Shown: positions 15,921 through 24,759 of the stretch, in pieces
How the letters are laid out: each line of letters begins with the position of its first letter
How positions within the stretch are numbered: the first letter of the stretch is position 1
Source of the DNA: RUG563 sp045590215
GTDB lineage: Bacteria > Bacillota > Clostridia > Christensenellales > Aristaeellaceae
Direction: 5' to 3'
Length of the DNA stretch: 49,264 nucleotides
Assembly: GCA_045590215.1 (NCBI GenBank)
Contig: JAZNQO010000040.1
Span: 1 to 49,264 of the forward strand
Made by a program: the position numbers and the translations under genes
The notes under the pieces: model-generated
Told to the model about the DNA's origin: nothing
Database searches by the model: none
Seen by the model: only the letters and a program-made list of their open reading frames with translations

Positions 15921-15975
15921 CCGTAGGAGGGGCGAAATTGGCAAGATTTCAAGGAAAAATGTCCTTTTCCGAAAA

Positions 15976-16010
15976 GAAAAAACGCCCCGTCCCAAAGGAC
16001 ACGGGCGTGA
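15976..16010 (-). terminator. Intrinsic terminator of the lepA-cvpA-MATE unit
   Basis: Minus-strand ACGCCCGTGTCC pairs with GGGACGGGGCGT, then TTTTTT (15981-15976). It separates the MATE gene from the H-cluster operon promoter. Confidence 0.88.
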
Positions 16011-16025
16011 TTTGGAAGACGTGAA

Positions 16026-17387
16026 TCAGACAGAAGAAGGGGATTGCATGAGAGCAGGATCCTTGCGCCATTGACCGGCGATATAGAGATAGCGGATGCC
16101 TGTCAGCACAGCGGCGGCAATCCATGCGATAGGGGAAGCGAGGCACACGCCCAGATACCCGATCATGGCAGGGAGGGTGAGGCTGATGACGGAACGGGCC
16201 ACAAGCTCGCTCACGCCGCCCAGCATAGGGAACAGCGTTTCGCCGATTCCCTGCAAAGTATTGCGGAAAACGAACAATGCCCCAAGGAAGGGATAAAACA
16301 CCAACGTCCAGAGCATATAAATATCGGCGTATTCCATGATCTGCGGCGTTTTTTCGTCCAGGAATAGCATCAGGAACCCGTCGCCCGTTATGAACTTGAT
16401 GAGCATGGCAAGGCCGGCGGCAGCCATCACAAACAGGAAGGAAATCCGCACGCCCTTCATCAGCCGCTTATAATCCCCGGCTCCCCGGTTCTGGCCGGCG
16501 TAGGTGGCCATGGTGGTGCCGATAGCCATCATGGGCTGGGTGAGCAGATTATCCACCTTGGAAGCTGCGGCAAAGGCGGTAACACCGGCAGTGCCAAAGA
16601 GGTTAAACGCACGCTGCAACACCATGGAGCCGATGGCCGTCACAGAAAACTGAAGCCCCATGGGCAGGCCAACCTGCAAATGAGCCGCCCATTCCCGGAA
16701 ATCCGGTTTTTTGAAGAGGGAGCCGGTATGCAGATATTCATTATGGCGCAGGCCATAGAAAAGGCACAGGGAACCAGCGATAAACTGGGAAACCACTGTG
16801 GCCCACGCCGCCCCTGCTACGCCCATATGGAACACGGCAATGCACAGCAAATCCAGCACCACATTTAGCAGGGAAGAAACGATGAGGAAAATCAGCGGCG
16901 TGCGGCTGTCGCCCAGCGCACGCATGATGGCGGCGTTCAGGTTATAGAAGATGGTAGCCCCAAGGCCGCCGCAGATGATGGAGATATAAGCCAGCGACTG
17001 CTGAAAAATATCTTCCGGGGTTTTGAGGAGGCGCATCAGCGGCCCAATGCCAAGAAGGCTCAGGATGGTCATCACCACGGCCAGCACGATAGCCACTTGC
17101 CAGCAATTGAGAATGGAGCGTTTCACCCCGGCATGATCCCCGGCACCAAAACGCTTGGCAGTGATGATGGTCAGGCCGGTGGAGGAGCCGTTTACTAACC
17201 CGATAATGAAAAAGGAAACAGCCCCCGTTGCCCCCACGGCACCCAGCGCATCATTGCCCAGGAACTTGCCTACGATGATGGTATCCACCATGGCGTAAAA
17301 TTGCTGAAAAACGTTGCCGATAAGGATGGGCAGGGAAAACAGCAGAATCTGCTTGCCGGGATTGCCCGTTGTGAGGTTTCTAACCAT
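16026..17387 (-). CDS. MATE family efflux transporter
   Basis: A 453-residue membrane protein with the pattern of 12 transmembrane helices and the repeat typical of MATE exporters. The N-terminus TTGNPGKQILLFSLPILIGN and the segment YAMVDTIIVGKFLG are the family signature; NGSSTGLTIITAKRFGAGD is the usual second motif. Such proteins export cationic compounds using Na+ or H+ gradients; substrate unknown. GGAGG lies 11 nt upstream of the ATG. It follows cvpA by 36 bases and is probably the last gene of the lepA unit, since a terminator follows. Confidence 0.92.
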   Translation of the reverse strand: MVRNLTTGNPGKQILLFSLPILIGNVFQQFYAMVDTIIVGKFLGNDALGAVGATGAVSFFIIGLVNGSSTGLTIITAKRFGAGDHAGVKRSILNCWQVAIVLAVVMTILSLLGIGPLMRLLKTPEDIFQQSLAYISIICGGLGATIFYNLNAAIMRALGDSRTPLIFLIVSSLLNVVLDLLCIAVFHMGVAGAAWATVVSQFIAGSLCLFYGLRHNEYLHTGSLFKKPDFREWAAHLQVGLPMGLQFSVTAIGSMVLQRAFNLFGTAGVTAFAAASKVDNLLTQPMMAIGTTMATYAGQNRGAGDYKRLMKGVRISFLFVMAAAGLAMLIKFITGDGFLMLFLDEKTPQIMEYADIYMLWTLVFYPFLGALFVFRNTLQGIGETLFPMLGGVSELVARSVISLTLPAMIGYLGVCLASPIAWIAAAVLTGIRYLYIAGQWRKDPALMQSPSSV

Positions 17388-17423
17388 AAATTGATATGCC
17401 TCCGAAAAGGGAAAAATCAGATG

Positions 17424-18131
17424 TTATTTGATGCCGGAAATGACCTTTGCAAACAGGCCGCCGCTTTGGAAGATGGGAGCCAGCGTGCTTTCCGCAATGA
17501 GGGTATCCAGTGCTTCCAAGGAGATGATGGTGTTAATCAGCGGCAGGGCGAGGAAGATGATGTATAAAAGCACAGCTCCGCGCAAAAGCCCGAACACACC
17601 GCCGGCAAGCCAGTCCAATTGCTTGAGCAGCGGCAGCCGGAACACATGATGGATGAGATTGACAACCAGCGAAAGCAAAAGATAGGCCACTGCATAGCAC
17701 ACAATGAAACACAGTACATTCACTGCAATGCTGACGATGGTGTTGGACACATAATCGTTCACCGTGGTGAGGCCGCTATTTTGGAAGGAGCGGTTTTGCA
17801 GATTCTTTTCCAGCACCGTTTCAATTTCATCGGGCAAATTCACATTGGCCAGAATCTGATTGATGGTATCATCGGACAAAAACTCCACCGAGGAGGAAGC
17901 GAGGCTGTAATCGCCCACACGGGCAACGGCGTCGGTATAGGTGGCGAGGGTGGAGGAAACGCCGGCACTGCCGCTGAGATATGCCGCCAGCTTGGGGGAG
18001 AAGCTGAACGCCAGCAGTAGCGAAATGAGGCCACAGGCAAGGGACAAAAGGGAATGAACAAAGCCCTTATACAGCCCATATACCACGCTGACCCCCAGAA
18101 TGACCAGCACAACAATATCGATGATATTCAT
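17424..18131 (-). CDS. cvpA: CvpA family membrane protein
   Basis: A 235-residue CvpA/colicin V production-family protein. The N-terminal pattern MNIIDIVVLVILGVSVVYG followed by GLYKGFVHSLLSLACG is typical, and the later GGVFGLLRGAVLLYIIFL is the second family signature. About four membrane spans are visible, with a large central loop longer than in the proteobacterial protein, as in Bacillota. The biochemical role is unknown; family members are linked to envelope stability. AAGGAGG lies 9-10 nt upstream. It sits between lepA and a MATE gene. Confidence 0.85.
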   Translation of the reverse strand: MNIIDIVVLVILGVSVVYGLYKGFVHSLLSLACGLISLLLAFSFSPKLAAYLSGSAGVSSTLATYTDAVARVGDYSLASSSVEFLSDDTINQILANVNLPDEIETVLEKNLQNRSFQNSGLTTVNDYVSNTIVSIAVNVLCFIVCYAVAYLLLSLVVNLIHHVFRLPLLKQLDWLAGGVFGLLRGAVLLYIIFLALPLINTIISLEALDTLIAESTLAPIFQSGGLFAKVISGIK

Positions 18132-18187
18132 TCAGATGATACCTCCTTCTGCAATGAATAAACGAACAGGGAAAGGGGATTCTTGCA

Positions 18188-19996
18188 TCAGTCGTCGCCC
18201 ATTTTGAGAACGGCCATGAAGGCTTCGCCGGGAAGCTCCACCGTGCCAAACTGGCGCATACGCTTTTTGCCTTCCTTCTGCTTTTCCAGCAGCTTCTTTT
18301 TCCGGGTGATATCGCCGCCGTAGCACTTGGCCAAAACGTCTTTCCGTACGGCCTTTACCGTTTCACGGGCGATAATCTTGCCGCCGATGGCAGCCTGAAT
18401 GGGAATTTCAAACTGTTGGCGCGGAATGACGTCCTTCAGCTTTTCCGCAATGGCACGGCCACGGCCGTAGGCTTTGTCCCGATGGACGATCATGGTGAAG
18501 GCGTCGCAGATATCGCCGTTTAAGAGCATATCCATTTTCACAAGGTCGCTCTGCCGATAGCCGGTGATTTCGTAATCGTAGGAGGCATAGCCCTTGGAGC
18601 GGCTTTTCAGCTGGTCGAAGAAATCGAAGATCATTTCGTTGAGGGGCACGTCATACAGCAGCTTCACACGCTTGCCCTCATACTGCATATCAATGAAGGT
18701 GCCCCGTTTATCCTGACACAAATCCATCAGCGTGCCCACAAATTCCTGGGGTGTATAGATAGTAGCCCGGCAGAAGGGCTCCCGCATTTCCTGAATTTCG
18801 TTGGGGGAAGGGAGATTGGTGGGGTTATCAATGCGCACGGTTTCGCCGTCTGTTTTGATGACCTCATAGATAACGCTGGGGGCAGTGGTAACGAGCCCTA
18901 AATCAAATTCACGCTCCAAGCGTTCCTGAATGATTTCCATGTGCAAAAGCCCAAGGAAACCGCAGCGGAAGCCATAGCCCAATGCAACGCTGGTTTCGGG
19001 CTCGAAGGTGAGGGAGGCGTCGTTCATCCGCAGCTTATCCAAAGCGTCCTTCAGGTTTTCATAATCGGCACCGTCGGCGGGATAAATGCCGCAGAACACC
19101 ACCGGCTGCACTTCCTTATAGCCGGGCAGGGGCTGGGCGGCAGGGGCAGCGGCGTTTGTGATGGTATCGCCGACTCTTGTATCTCGCACATCCTTGATGG
19201 AGGCAGAAATATAGCCCACATCGCCGGGCAGCAGTTCCTTGCAGGGGGTATAGGTGGGGGAGAAAGTGCCCACTTCCACCACGTCAAATTCCGCTCCCGT
19301 GGCCATCATACGCATACGCATGCCGGGGTATGCTCTGCCGTGCATCACGCGGATAAAGCAGATGGCTCCACGATAGTTATCATAGGTGGCGTCGAAAACC
19401 AGAGCCTGCAAGGGAGCATCTTCATCCCCTTCGGGGGCAGGCATCTGCGTGACCACCGCTTCCAAAACATCCTCAATGCCAAGGCCCATCTTGGCGGAGA
19501 TAAGCGGCGCATTTTCGCAGTCCAAGCCGATATCTTCTTCGATTTCAGCCTTGGTTTCTTCGGGTTGGGCGGAGGGCAGGTCAATCTTATTGATGACAGG
19601 CACGGTTTCCAGGTCGTGCTCCAAAGCCATATAGACATTGGCTAGCGTCTGGGCTTCCACGCCCTGCGTTGCGTCCACCACCAATAGAGCCCCTTCGCAG
19701 GCGGCCAGAGCTCGGCTCACTTCATAGGAAAAGTCCACATGGCCGGGGGTGTCGATGAGGTTCAGGGTATACTGTTCGCCGTCCTTGGCGGTATAGTTCA
19801 TGCGGACGGCCTTACTCTTAATGGTGATACCTCTTTCCCGTTCCAGCTCCATGGAGTCCAGAATCTGCTCCGTCATCTGACGCAGCTCAAAAACACCCGT
19901 TTTTTCCAAAAGTCTGTCCGCCAAAGTGGACTTGCCATGGTCAATATGGGCGATAATGCAGAAATTGCGAATGTGGTTTAAGCGTTCATTTGCCAC
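18188..19996 (-). CDS. lepA: Elongation factor 4 (LepA)
   Basis: A 602-residue translational GTPase, the usual length for LepA. G1 is AHIDHGKST, G2 lies in RGITIKSKA, G3 is DTPGHVDF, G4 is NKIDLP. The C-terminal domain specific to LepA begins after SYDYEITGYR and ends with GKKRMRQFGTVELPGEAFMA. It helps ribosomes during stress and initiation-phase biogenesis. The start is GTG (19996-19994) with AGGGGGA upstream; an ATG five bases further in is out of frame. It is the first gene of the lepA-cvpA-MATE unit and has a near-consensus promoter. Confidence 0.98.
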   Translation of the reverse strand: MANERLNHIRNFCIIAHIDHGKSTLADRLLEKTGVFELRQMTEQILDSMELERERGITIKSKAVRMNYTAKDGEQYTLNLIDTPGHVDFSYEVSRALAACEGALLVVDATQGVEAQTLANVYMALEHDLETVPVINKIDLPSAQPEETKAEIEEDIGLDCENAPLISAKMGLGIEDVLEAVVTQMPAPEGDEDAPLQALVFDATYDNYRGAICFIRVMHGRAYPGMRMRMMATGAEFDVVEVGTFSPTYTPCKELLPGDVGYISASIKDVRDTRVGDTITNAAAPAAQPLPGYKEVQPVVFCGIYPADGADYENLKDALDKLRMNDASLTFEPETSVALGYGFRCGFLGLLHMEIIQERLEREFDLGLVTTAPSVIYEVIKTDGETVRIDNPTNLPSPNEIQEMREPFCRATIYTPQEFVGTLMDLCQDKRGTFIDMQYEGKRVKLLYDVPLNEMIFDFFDQLKSRSKGYASYDYEITGYRQSDLVKMDMLLNGDICDAFTMIVHRDKAYGRGRAIAEKLKDVIPRQQFEIPIQAAIGGKIIARETVKAVRKDVLAKCYGGDITRKKKLLEKQKEGKKRMRQFGTVELPGEAFMAVLKMGDD

Positions 19997-20028
19997 AGAT
20001 CATTTCCCCCTTAGTTGATAACCATATT

Positions 20029-20057
20029 ATTATAGCGGAAATGCCGAAAAAACGCAA
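20029..20057 (-). promoter_or_regulatory. Sigma-A promoter of lepA
   Basis: On the minus strand TTGCGT (20057-20052), 17-nt spacer, TATAAT (20034-20029). Confidence 0.85.
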
Positions 20058-20088
20058 CGAAAAACCAGCGACAAAACAAGTATTTTCG

Positions 20089-20117
20089 TTGCGAAAAGCA
20101 GGCTTCTATGCTATAAT
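20089..20117 (+). promoter_or_regulatory. Sigma-A promoter of the threonine aldolase gene
   Basis: TTGCGA (20089-20094), 17-nt spacer, TATAAT (20112-20117). Divergent from the lepA promoter, with -35 elements 31 bases apart. Confidence 0.85.
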
Positions 20118-20158
20118 TTGAACGAAATTTTTCCCGGCTAAATGGGGAAGGAGATATT

Positions 20159-21193
20159 ATGGAACAGAAACTGTTTTTCGTCAATGATTATGGCGAAGGG
20201 GCGCATCCGAAGGTATTGGAAAAGCTGATGGAAACCAATATGCTGCATTTGCCCGGCTATGGCACGGATGGGCTTTGCGAAGGGGCGAAGGAGAAAATCA
20301 GGGCGGCCTGTGATTGCCCGGATGCCGAGATTTTTTTCATTTCCGGCGGCACGCAGACCAATGTGATTGTCATTTCTTCCATGCTGCAAAGCTATGAAGG
20401 GGTCATTTCTGCCGTGACAGGCCATATCCACGGCCATGAAGCCGGAGCCATTGAGCATCTGGGACGGAAGGTATTGGCTTTGCCTCAGCACGAAGGGAAA
20501 ATCTGCGCCTGCGAATTGAAAGCGTATCTTGAAACCTTCTATGCCGACGCCAATCATGAGCATATGGTGTTTCCCGGCATGGTATACATTTCTCATCCCA
20601 CGGAGTACGGAACGCTCTATACCAAAGAGGAGCTGACCGCCATTAGCGACCTTTGCCGGGCGTATGAAATTCCCCTGTTTATGGACGGCGCACGGATGGG
20701 CTACGGGCTGATGAGCTATCAGACGGACGTGACCCTTGCGGATATTGCGAAGCTCTGCGATGTGTTTTATATTGGCGGTACGAAGGTGGGGGCTCTGTGC
20801 GGCGAAGCGGTGGTGTTTACGAAGAAGAATATGCCAAAGCATTTTCTGACTATCGTGAAGCAAAACGGCGCACTGTTGGCCAAAGGAAGGCTGATGGGGG
20901 CGCAGTTTGACGCATTGTTTACTGATAATCTCTATTTCGATATCAGTCGCCATGCCATTGATATGGCAGAGGAACTGAAAAAAGTTTTCCGGGAAAAGGG
21001 CTATCGCTTCTTTATCGATTCGCCCACGAACCAGCAGTTTATCGTGCTGGAAAACGGAAAAATGCAGGAACTTGGCGAGAAAGTGGATTTTTCTTTCTGG
21101 GAAAAGCTGGATGAAAATCACACGGTTGTTCGCTTTGCTGCCAGCTGGGCTACGAAAAAAGAAGATATTGACAAATTGGCGCAGCTGCTGTAA
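20159..21193 (+). CDS. ltaE: Low-specificity L-threonine aldolase-like PLP enzyme
   Basis: A 344-residue fold-type I PLP enzyme of the beta-eliminating lyase/threonine aldolase family, splitting L-threonine or L-allo-threonine into glycine and acetaldehyde. The PLP Lys is probably K209 in YIGGTKVGALCGE, the cofactor Asp is D176 in FMDGARMGYG, and the early NDYGEGAHP and GTQTN segments are typical. GGAAGGAG lies about 6 nt upstream of the ATG. It shares a transcript with the downstream GMP synthase subunit, 37 bases away, from the promoter at 20089-20117. Several subfamilies share this signature, so substrate is inferred. Confidence 0.92.
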   Translation: MEQKLFFVNDYGEGAHPKVLEKLMETNMLHLPGYGTDGLCEGAKEKIRAACDCPDAEIFFISGGTQTNVIVISSMLQSYEGVISAVTGHIHGHEAGAIEHLGRKVLALPQHEGKICACELKAYLETFYADANHEHMVFPGMVYISHPTEYGTLYTKEELTAISDLCRAYEIPLFMDGARMGYGLMSYQTDVTLADIAKLCDVFYIGGTKVGALCGEAVVFTKKNMPKHFLTIVKQNGALLAKGRLMGAQFDALFTDNLYFDISRHAIDMAEELKKVFREKGYRFFIDSPTNQQFIVLENGKMQELGEKVDFSFWEKLDENHTVVRFAASWATKKEDIDKLAQLL

Positions 21194-21230
21194 AATTTTC
21201 TAATTAAATGACGGATGGAGGGGAAACACA

Positions 21231-22214
21231 ATGCAGACTGATGTACGTCCCGATACTATGAAGCGAATTACTACCCCCGAACTGGCAAATGCCTTTATTG
21301 ATGAACAAGTAAAGCTGATTCAAGAACAGGTTGGCGATAAGAAGGTGCTGCTGGCCTTGTCCGGCGGCGTGGATTCTTCCGTTGTGGCCGCTCTTTTGAT
21401 TAAAGCCATTGGCAAGCAGCTGGTTTGCGTGCATGTGAACCACGGCCTGATGCGTAAAGGCGAAAGCGAACAGGTGATTGAAGTGTTCGGCAAGCAGCTG
21501 GATGCTAACCTGATCTATATCGACGCTACGGACCGCTTCCTCGATAAGCTGGTGGACGTGGCCGAGCCCGAAAAGAAGCGCAAGATCATCGGCGGCGAAT
21601 TTATCGAAGTGTTTGCCGAAGAAGCAGAAAAGCTGGAAGGCGTGGAATTCCTGGCGCAGGGCACCATCTACCCCGACATTCTGGAAAGCAAGGACGGCGT
21701 GAAGGCACATCATAACGTGGGCGGCCTGCCCAACGGCATGACCTTCAAGCTGGTGGAACCTGTGATGCTGCTGTATAAGGACGAAGTGCGCGTGGTGGGC
21801 GAAGCCCTTGGCCTGCCCCATGAAATGGTCTATCGTCAGCCCTTCCCCGGCCCCGGTCTGGGTGGTCGCTGCCTTGGTGCCATCACCAGGGATCGCCTGC
21901 ATGCCCTGCGGGAAGCCGACGCTATCCTTCGGGAAGAATTTGCCAAGAATGGCTTGGCCGGTAAGGTCTGGCAGTATTTCATCTCCGTGCCCGATTTCAA
22001 ATCTGTCGGCGTTCGGGATGGCAAGCGTTATGAAGGCTGGCCGGCCATCATCCGTGCCGTCAACACAAAAGACGCCATGACCGCCACCATTGAAGAAATC
22101 CCTTACCCCCTCCTGCACCATATCACCGATCGCATCACCCACGAAGTGGAAGGCATCAACCGTGTCGTGTTTGACCTGACGCCCAAGCCCATCGGTACGA
22201 TCGAGTGGGAGTAA
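21231..22214 (+). CDS. guaA: GMP synthase, stand-alone ATP-pyrophosphatase subunit
   Basis: A 327-residue protein containing only the synthetase half of GMP synthase, which adenylates XMP and aminates it to GMP. The PP-loop is SGGVDSS (44-50), followed by HVNHGLMRKGE, the GTIYPD segment, AHHNVGGLP, RQPFPGPGLGGR and the C-terminal dimerisation domain ending DLTPKPIGTIEWE. The N-terminal glutamine amidotransferase domain of the usual 510-525-residue enzyme is missing, and nothing upstream encodes it. It therefore resembles the two-subunit form known from archaea and needs a separate amidotransferase, or uses ammonia. GGAGGGG lies 8 nt upstream. A strong terminator follows. Confidence 0.93.
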   Translation: MQTDVRPDTMKRITTPELANAFIDEQVKLIQEQVGDKKVLLALSGGVDSSVVAALLIKAIGKQLVCVHVNHGLMRKGESEQVIEVFGKQLDANLIYIDATDRFLDKLVDVAEPEKKRKIIGGEFIEVFAEEAEKLEGVEFLAQGTIYPDILESKDGVKAHHNVGGLPNGMTFKLVEPVMLLYKDEVRVVGEALGLPHEMVYRQPFPGPGLGGRCLGAITRDRLHALREADAILREEFAKNGLAGKVWQYFISVPDFKSVGVRDGKRYEGWPAIIRAVNTKDAMTATIEEIPYPLLHHITDRITHEVEGINRVVFDLTPKPIGTIEWE

Positions 22215-22223
22215 CTTGAATAG

Positions 22224-22264
22224 AAAAACCCCGGAAATCCTTGAAAAAGGTTTTTCGGGGTTTT
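22224..22264 (+). terminator. Intrinsic terminator of guaA
   Basis: AAAAACCCCGGAA pairs with TTTTCGGGGTTTT (22252-22264), with a T-rich end. Confidence 0.9.
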
Positions 22265-22318
22265 GATTTAATGTTGAAACAGTATCATTATATATTATGA
22301 GAAATACATTAACAGGAA

Positions 22319-22347
22319 TTGACAAAATGTTACATTCATGGTATACA
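22319..22347 (+). promoter_or_regulatory. Strong promoter of the A+T-rich two-gene unit
   Basis: TTGACA (22319-22324), 17-nt spacer, TATACA (22342-22347), about 65 nt of leader before the GTG start. Confidence 0.82.
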
Positions 22348-22418
22348 GAAGACATGTACTGATTCATGAAAGTAATTATAGTGTGTAAAAATGCTTATCA
22401 TATTGGAGGTATGAGCCG

Positions 22419-23045
22419 GTGGCGAGGAAAAAATCTGGTGGTTCCTTATTGATGGGTCTTGTTGTTGATACAGGAAAGGCAATCAGTGCAGCTCACAAAG
22501 CAGCAGTAAAGGAAAGGGAAAGACAAGAACGTCTGGCAATACAACGCGAGAACCAACGAATTAGAGAATTAAAACGTGCAGAAGCTGAAAGAGCGCGAAT
22601 AGAACGAGAGAAACTAAAAAGAGAAAAAGAAGAAGCAAAACAGAGAGCGCGTGAAGAAGCGGAAAAAGCACGCTTGGCTGTTGCTTATGCATCATTGAAT
22701 GATCGTTATGCATACGCTATTAAGCGGCATGAAGAGATCGAAAAAATGCGAACATGTATAGATGATAATATGTTATTCATTGAATTGTGCAAAGAAGACA
22801 TTCGTCTTTATCCTATGCTTTACGATTTTGCAACCAGAAACGCGCTCATTGAAGGAAATTCTCCAAAGTATCCAGCATTAAATGGCTATTTACTGTTGTC
22901 TGAAGCATACGAACGAGCTGGCGATAAGCAACGAGCAATTCAGGTGTGCAAAGATGCGCTTGAAATGGGAATAGTTAATGCTGGAAAATACACTATGGAA
23001 CAGAGAATTCAAATGCTTCAAGATGAATCAAGAGGGGAGATATAA
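22419..23045 (+). CDS. Coiled-coil protein of unknown function
   Basis: A 208-residue protein I do not recognise. Residues 1-20 contain a Gly-rich GGSLLMGLVVDTGKA stretch. A long charged coiled coil rich in Glu, Lys and Arg runs from about 25 to 95. The last 60 residues (YLLLSEAYERAGDKQRAI and following) look like a single TPR-like helix pair. The start is GTG, with GGAGGT 8 nt upstream; an ATG at 22411 is out of frame and stops after 13 codons. Codon use is clearly more A+T-rich than in the neighbouring genes. It precedes the GIY-YIG-like gene by four bases, so the two are probably one functional unit. Confidence 0.75.
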   Translation: MARKKSGGSLLMGLVVDTGKAISAAHKAAVKERERQERLAIQRENQRIRELKRAEAERARIEREKLKREKEEAKQRAREEAEKARLAVAYASLNDRYAYAIKRHEEIEKMRTCIDDNMLFIELCKEDIRLYPMLYDFATRNALIEGNSPKYPALNGYLLLSEAYERAGDKQRAIQVCKDALEMGIVNAGKYTMEQRIQMLQDESRGEI

Positions 23046-23049
23046 GTTA

Positions 23050-24357
23050 ATGGCGAAATGTAATCAATGCGGAAAATCAGGAATGATGCTCAAAGTTGAT
23101 GCGCATGGTTTGTGCATTGAATGTTTATCAAAGCAATGTGAAGCCTTGCAAGCACGAATTACTCCAGAGTTTGAAGAAGCGGAAAAATTGCCAGAGTTAA
23201 TCATGAAAGGGCGCAATACCTTGAAGCAGGTGCTTGATGAGGAATTGGCCACTAAGAATAGAATAGATCAGCTTAAAGAGCAAATAGCCATTCTTGATAA
23301 ACAACTGCTTTCTGTGACTGATGCGGTTGAATTAGAAAGTTTTTCACTATATGTTCCACGTTATGAAATGAAAAATAGTGAGGAATTTAGGAATGCTCTT
23401 GATGATATTCGAAACCAGCAAAAACAAATGCTTCGTGATAAGTCGGCAGTAATTTTTAATGATAATTGGACTGTTAACGGAAGTAAAGCAGAAGGAAAAA
23501 AACTTCTTTCTGATATGAGCAAATTGTTCATTCGTTCATTTAATAATGAATGTGATATGGCTATATCTGAAGTTAAGTTTTCTAATTATGACAAGTGTCG
23601 TGAACGTATATTAAAAGCTTTTGAGACAATAAATAAATTGGGTAGTATTAATAGCATGTCAATATCTTTTCAGTATAGACAACTTAAGTTGGATGAATTA
23701 TCATTGGCGCATGAATATCAGAGTAAGAAGCAAGAAGAAAAAGAAGCATTACGAGTTCTTCGAGAGCAGCAAAGAGAAGAAGCGAAATTGGCAAAGGAAA
23801 TTGAAGCGGCAAGAAAAGAAACAGAAAAAGAAAAGAAGCACTTTCAACAGGCTTTGGAAAGAATTAAACTCCAGATTAGTGAATGCAAAGATGTTAATGA
23901 GCGTGAGCAACTGTTGATAAAGCAAAACGAGATGATCGATCATTTGGACGAATTGACACAAAAGATGGATGATATTGATTATCGGCAGTCAAATCAACGA
24001 GCTGGTTATGTGTATGTAATTTCCAACATTGGTTCATTTGGCGAAAATGTATATAAAATTGGTATGACTAGAAGACTTGATCCAATGGAGAGAGTGTATG
24101 AACTTGGAGATGCATCTGTGCCGTTTATGTTTGATGTTCATGCAATGATTTTTTCTGATGATGCACCTCAATTAGAGGCTGCATTACATCAGGCATTTGC
24201 AAATAAGCGTGTAAACAAAGTGAACACACGGCGCGAGTATTTTAGAGTAAGCCTGGATGAAATAAAAGCAGTAGTGAAAGAAAACCATGATAAAACAGTA
24301 GAATTTTTTGAATCGGCTGAAGCGCAGCAATATCGTGAATCAATGCTAATGGAATAA
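23050..24357 (+). CDS. Zinc-ribbon, coiled-coil, T5orf172/GIY-YIG-like protein
   Basis: A 435-residue protein. Residues 1-28 form a treble-clef-like zinc site (C4, C7, C22, C25). A coiled-coil region of DUF4041 type fills the middle (about 50-310, with a Lys/Glu-rich helix at 225-280). The C-terminus (about 318-420) resembles the T5orf172/MUG113 branch of GIY-YIG nucleases: YVYV at 320-323, YKIGMTRR at 335-342, a late ALHQAF segment and REYFRV. DUF4041-T5orf172 proteins occur in phages and mobile elements and have no established role. The start at 23050 has GGGGAGA about 10 nt upstream; an upstream in-frame ATG at 22978 lies inside the previous gene. A terminator follows. Confidence 0.75.
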   Translation: MAKCNQCGKSGMMLKVDAHGLCIECLSKQCEALQARITPEFEEAEKLPELIMKGRNTLKQVLDEELATKNRIDQLKEQIAILDKQLLSVTDAVELESFSLYVPRYEMKNSEEFRNALDDIRNQQKQMLRDKSAVIFNDNWTVNGSKAEGKKLLSDMSKLFIRSFNNECDMAISEVKFSNYDKCRERILKAFETINKLGSINSMSISFQYRQLKLDELSLAHEYQSKKQEEKEALRVLREQQREEAKLAKEIEAARKETEKEKKHFQQALERIKLQISECKDVNEREQLLIKQNEMIDHLDELTQKMDDIDYRQSNQRAGYVYVISNIGSFGENVYKIGMTRRLDPMERVYELGDASVPFMFDVHAMIFSDDAPQLEAALHQAFANKRVNKVNTRREYFRVSLDEIKAVVKENHDKTVEFFESAEAQQYRESMLME

Positions 24358-24367
24358 TCAAAAAAGT

Positions 24368-24397
24368 AAAAGATCGTCTGTTTTCAGGCGGTCTTTT
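24368..24397 (+). terminator. Intrinsic terminator of the two-gene unit
   Basis: AAAAGATCGTCTG (24368-24380) pairs with CAGGCGGTCTTTT (24385-24397) through G-U and Watson-Crick pairs around a TTTT loop. Confidence 0.8.
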
Positions 24398-24408
24398 GTT
24401 ATGTTTGA

Positions 24409-24600
24409 AATGCAGGGACACTGAAGAAAAGAACAACCAATATTCAAGTGAATGATATTGAATTGCTGAAGCAGAACCTTGAAGCAAACTGCATTCCTTT
24501 TGAAACCTGTGGAATGGATTATTCACAATATGATGAATTCCTTACTGAACGCAGAAAGAGAATGGCTCAAAAGATCAGGAAATACTACGAAAGCTTGTAA
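24409..24600 (+). pseudogene. Remnant of a larger gene, possibly the DUF262/GmrSD-type C-terminus
   Basis: An open frame without start or ribosome site, preceded in frame by a stop at 24406. It encodes about 63 residues ending FLTERRKRMAQKIRKYYESL. The ending recalls the C-terminus of DUF262 (GmrSD-type) restriction-like proteins, but this is from memory. The rest of the gene is gone. Composition matches the A+T-rich island, so it may mark a deleted restriction gene. Confidence 0.45.
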
Positions 24601-24670
24601 GAAAAAACGCCTGGCAGTAGGAGTGGTGAAAAGGAAGGAGTTATCCTTCGCATTGCATCATGCAAATATC

Positions 24671-24702
24671 GAAACTGCAAGCCTTGACTGGCTTGCGGTT
24701 TC
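24671..24702 (+). repeat. Hairpin with long near-perfect stem
   Basis: GAAACTGCAAGCC (24671-24683) pairs with GGCTTGCGGTTTC (24690-24702). No T tract follows. A weak promoter-like TTGCGG, 18-nt spacer, TAGAAT (24693-24722) overlaps its right arm. Bases 24601-24759 show nothing else. Confidence 0.55.
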
Positions 24703-24759
24703 GTGCATTGTTGTGATAGAATGATAGCAATAAACTTATATTTGACGAGGTAAAAGATT

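Noticed and set aside
21204..22367. A 387-codon minus-strand frame opposite guaA
   Set aside because: Shadow of guaA; it also runs through the guaA terminator.
22364..22453. Short upstream frame overlapping the start of the coiled-coil gene
   Set aside because: It has no ribosome site of its own; the ATG at 22411 is in it and stops soon after; GTG 22419 with GGAGGT is the better start.
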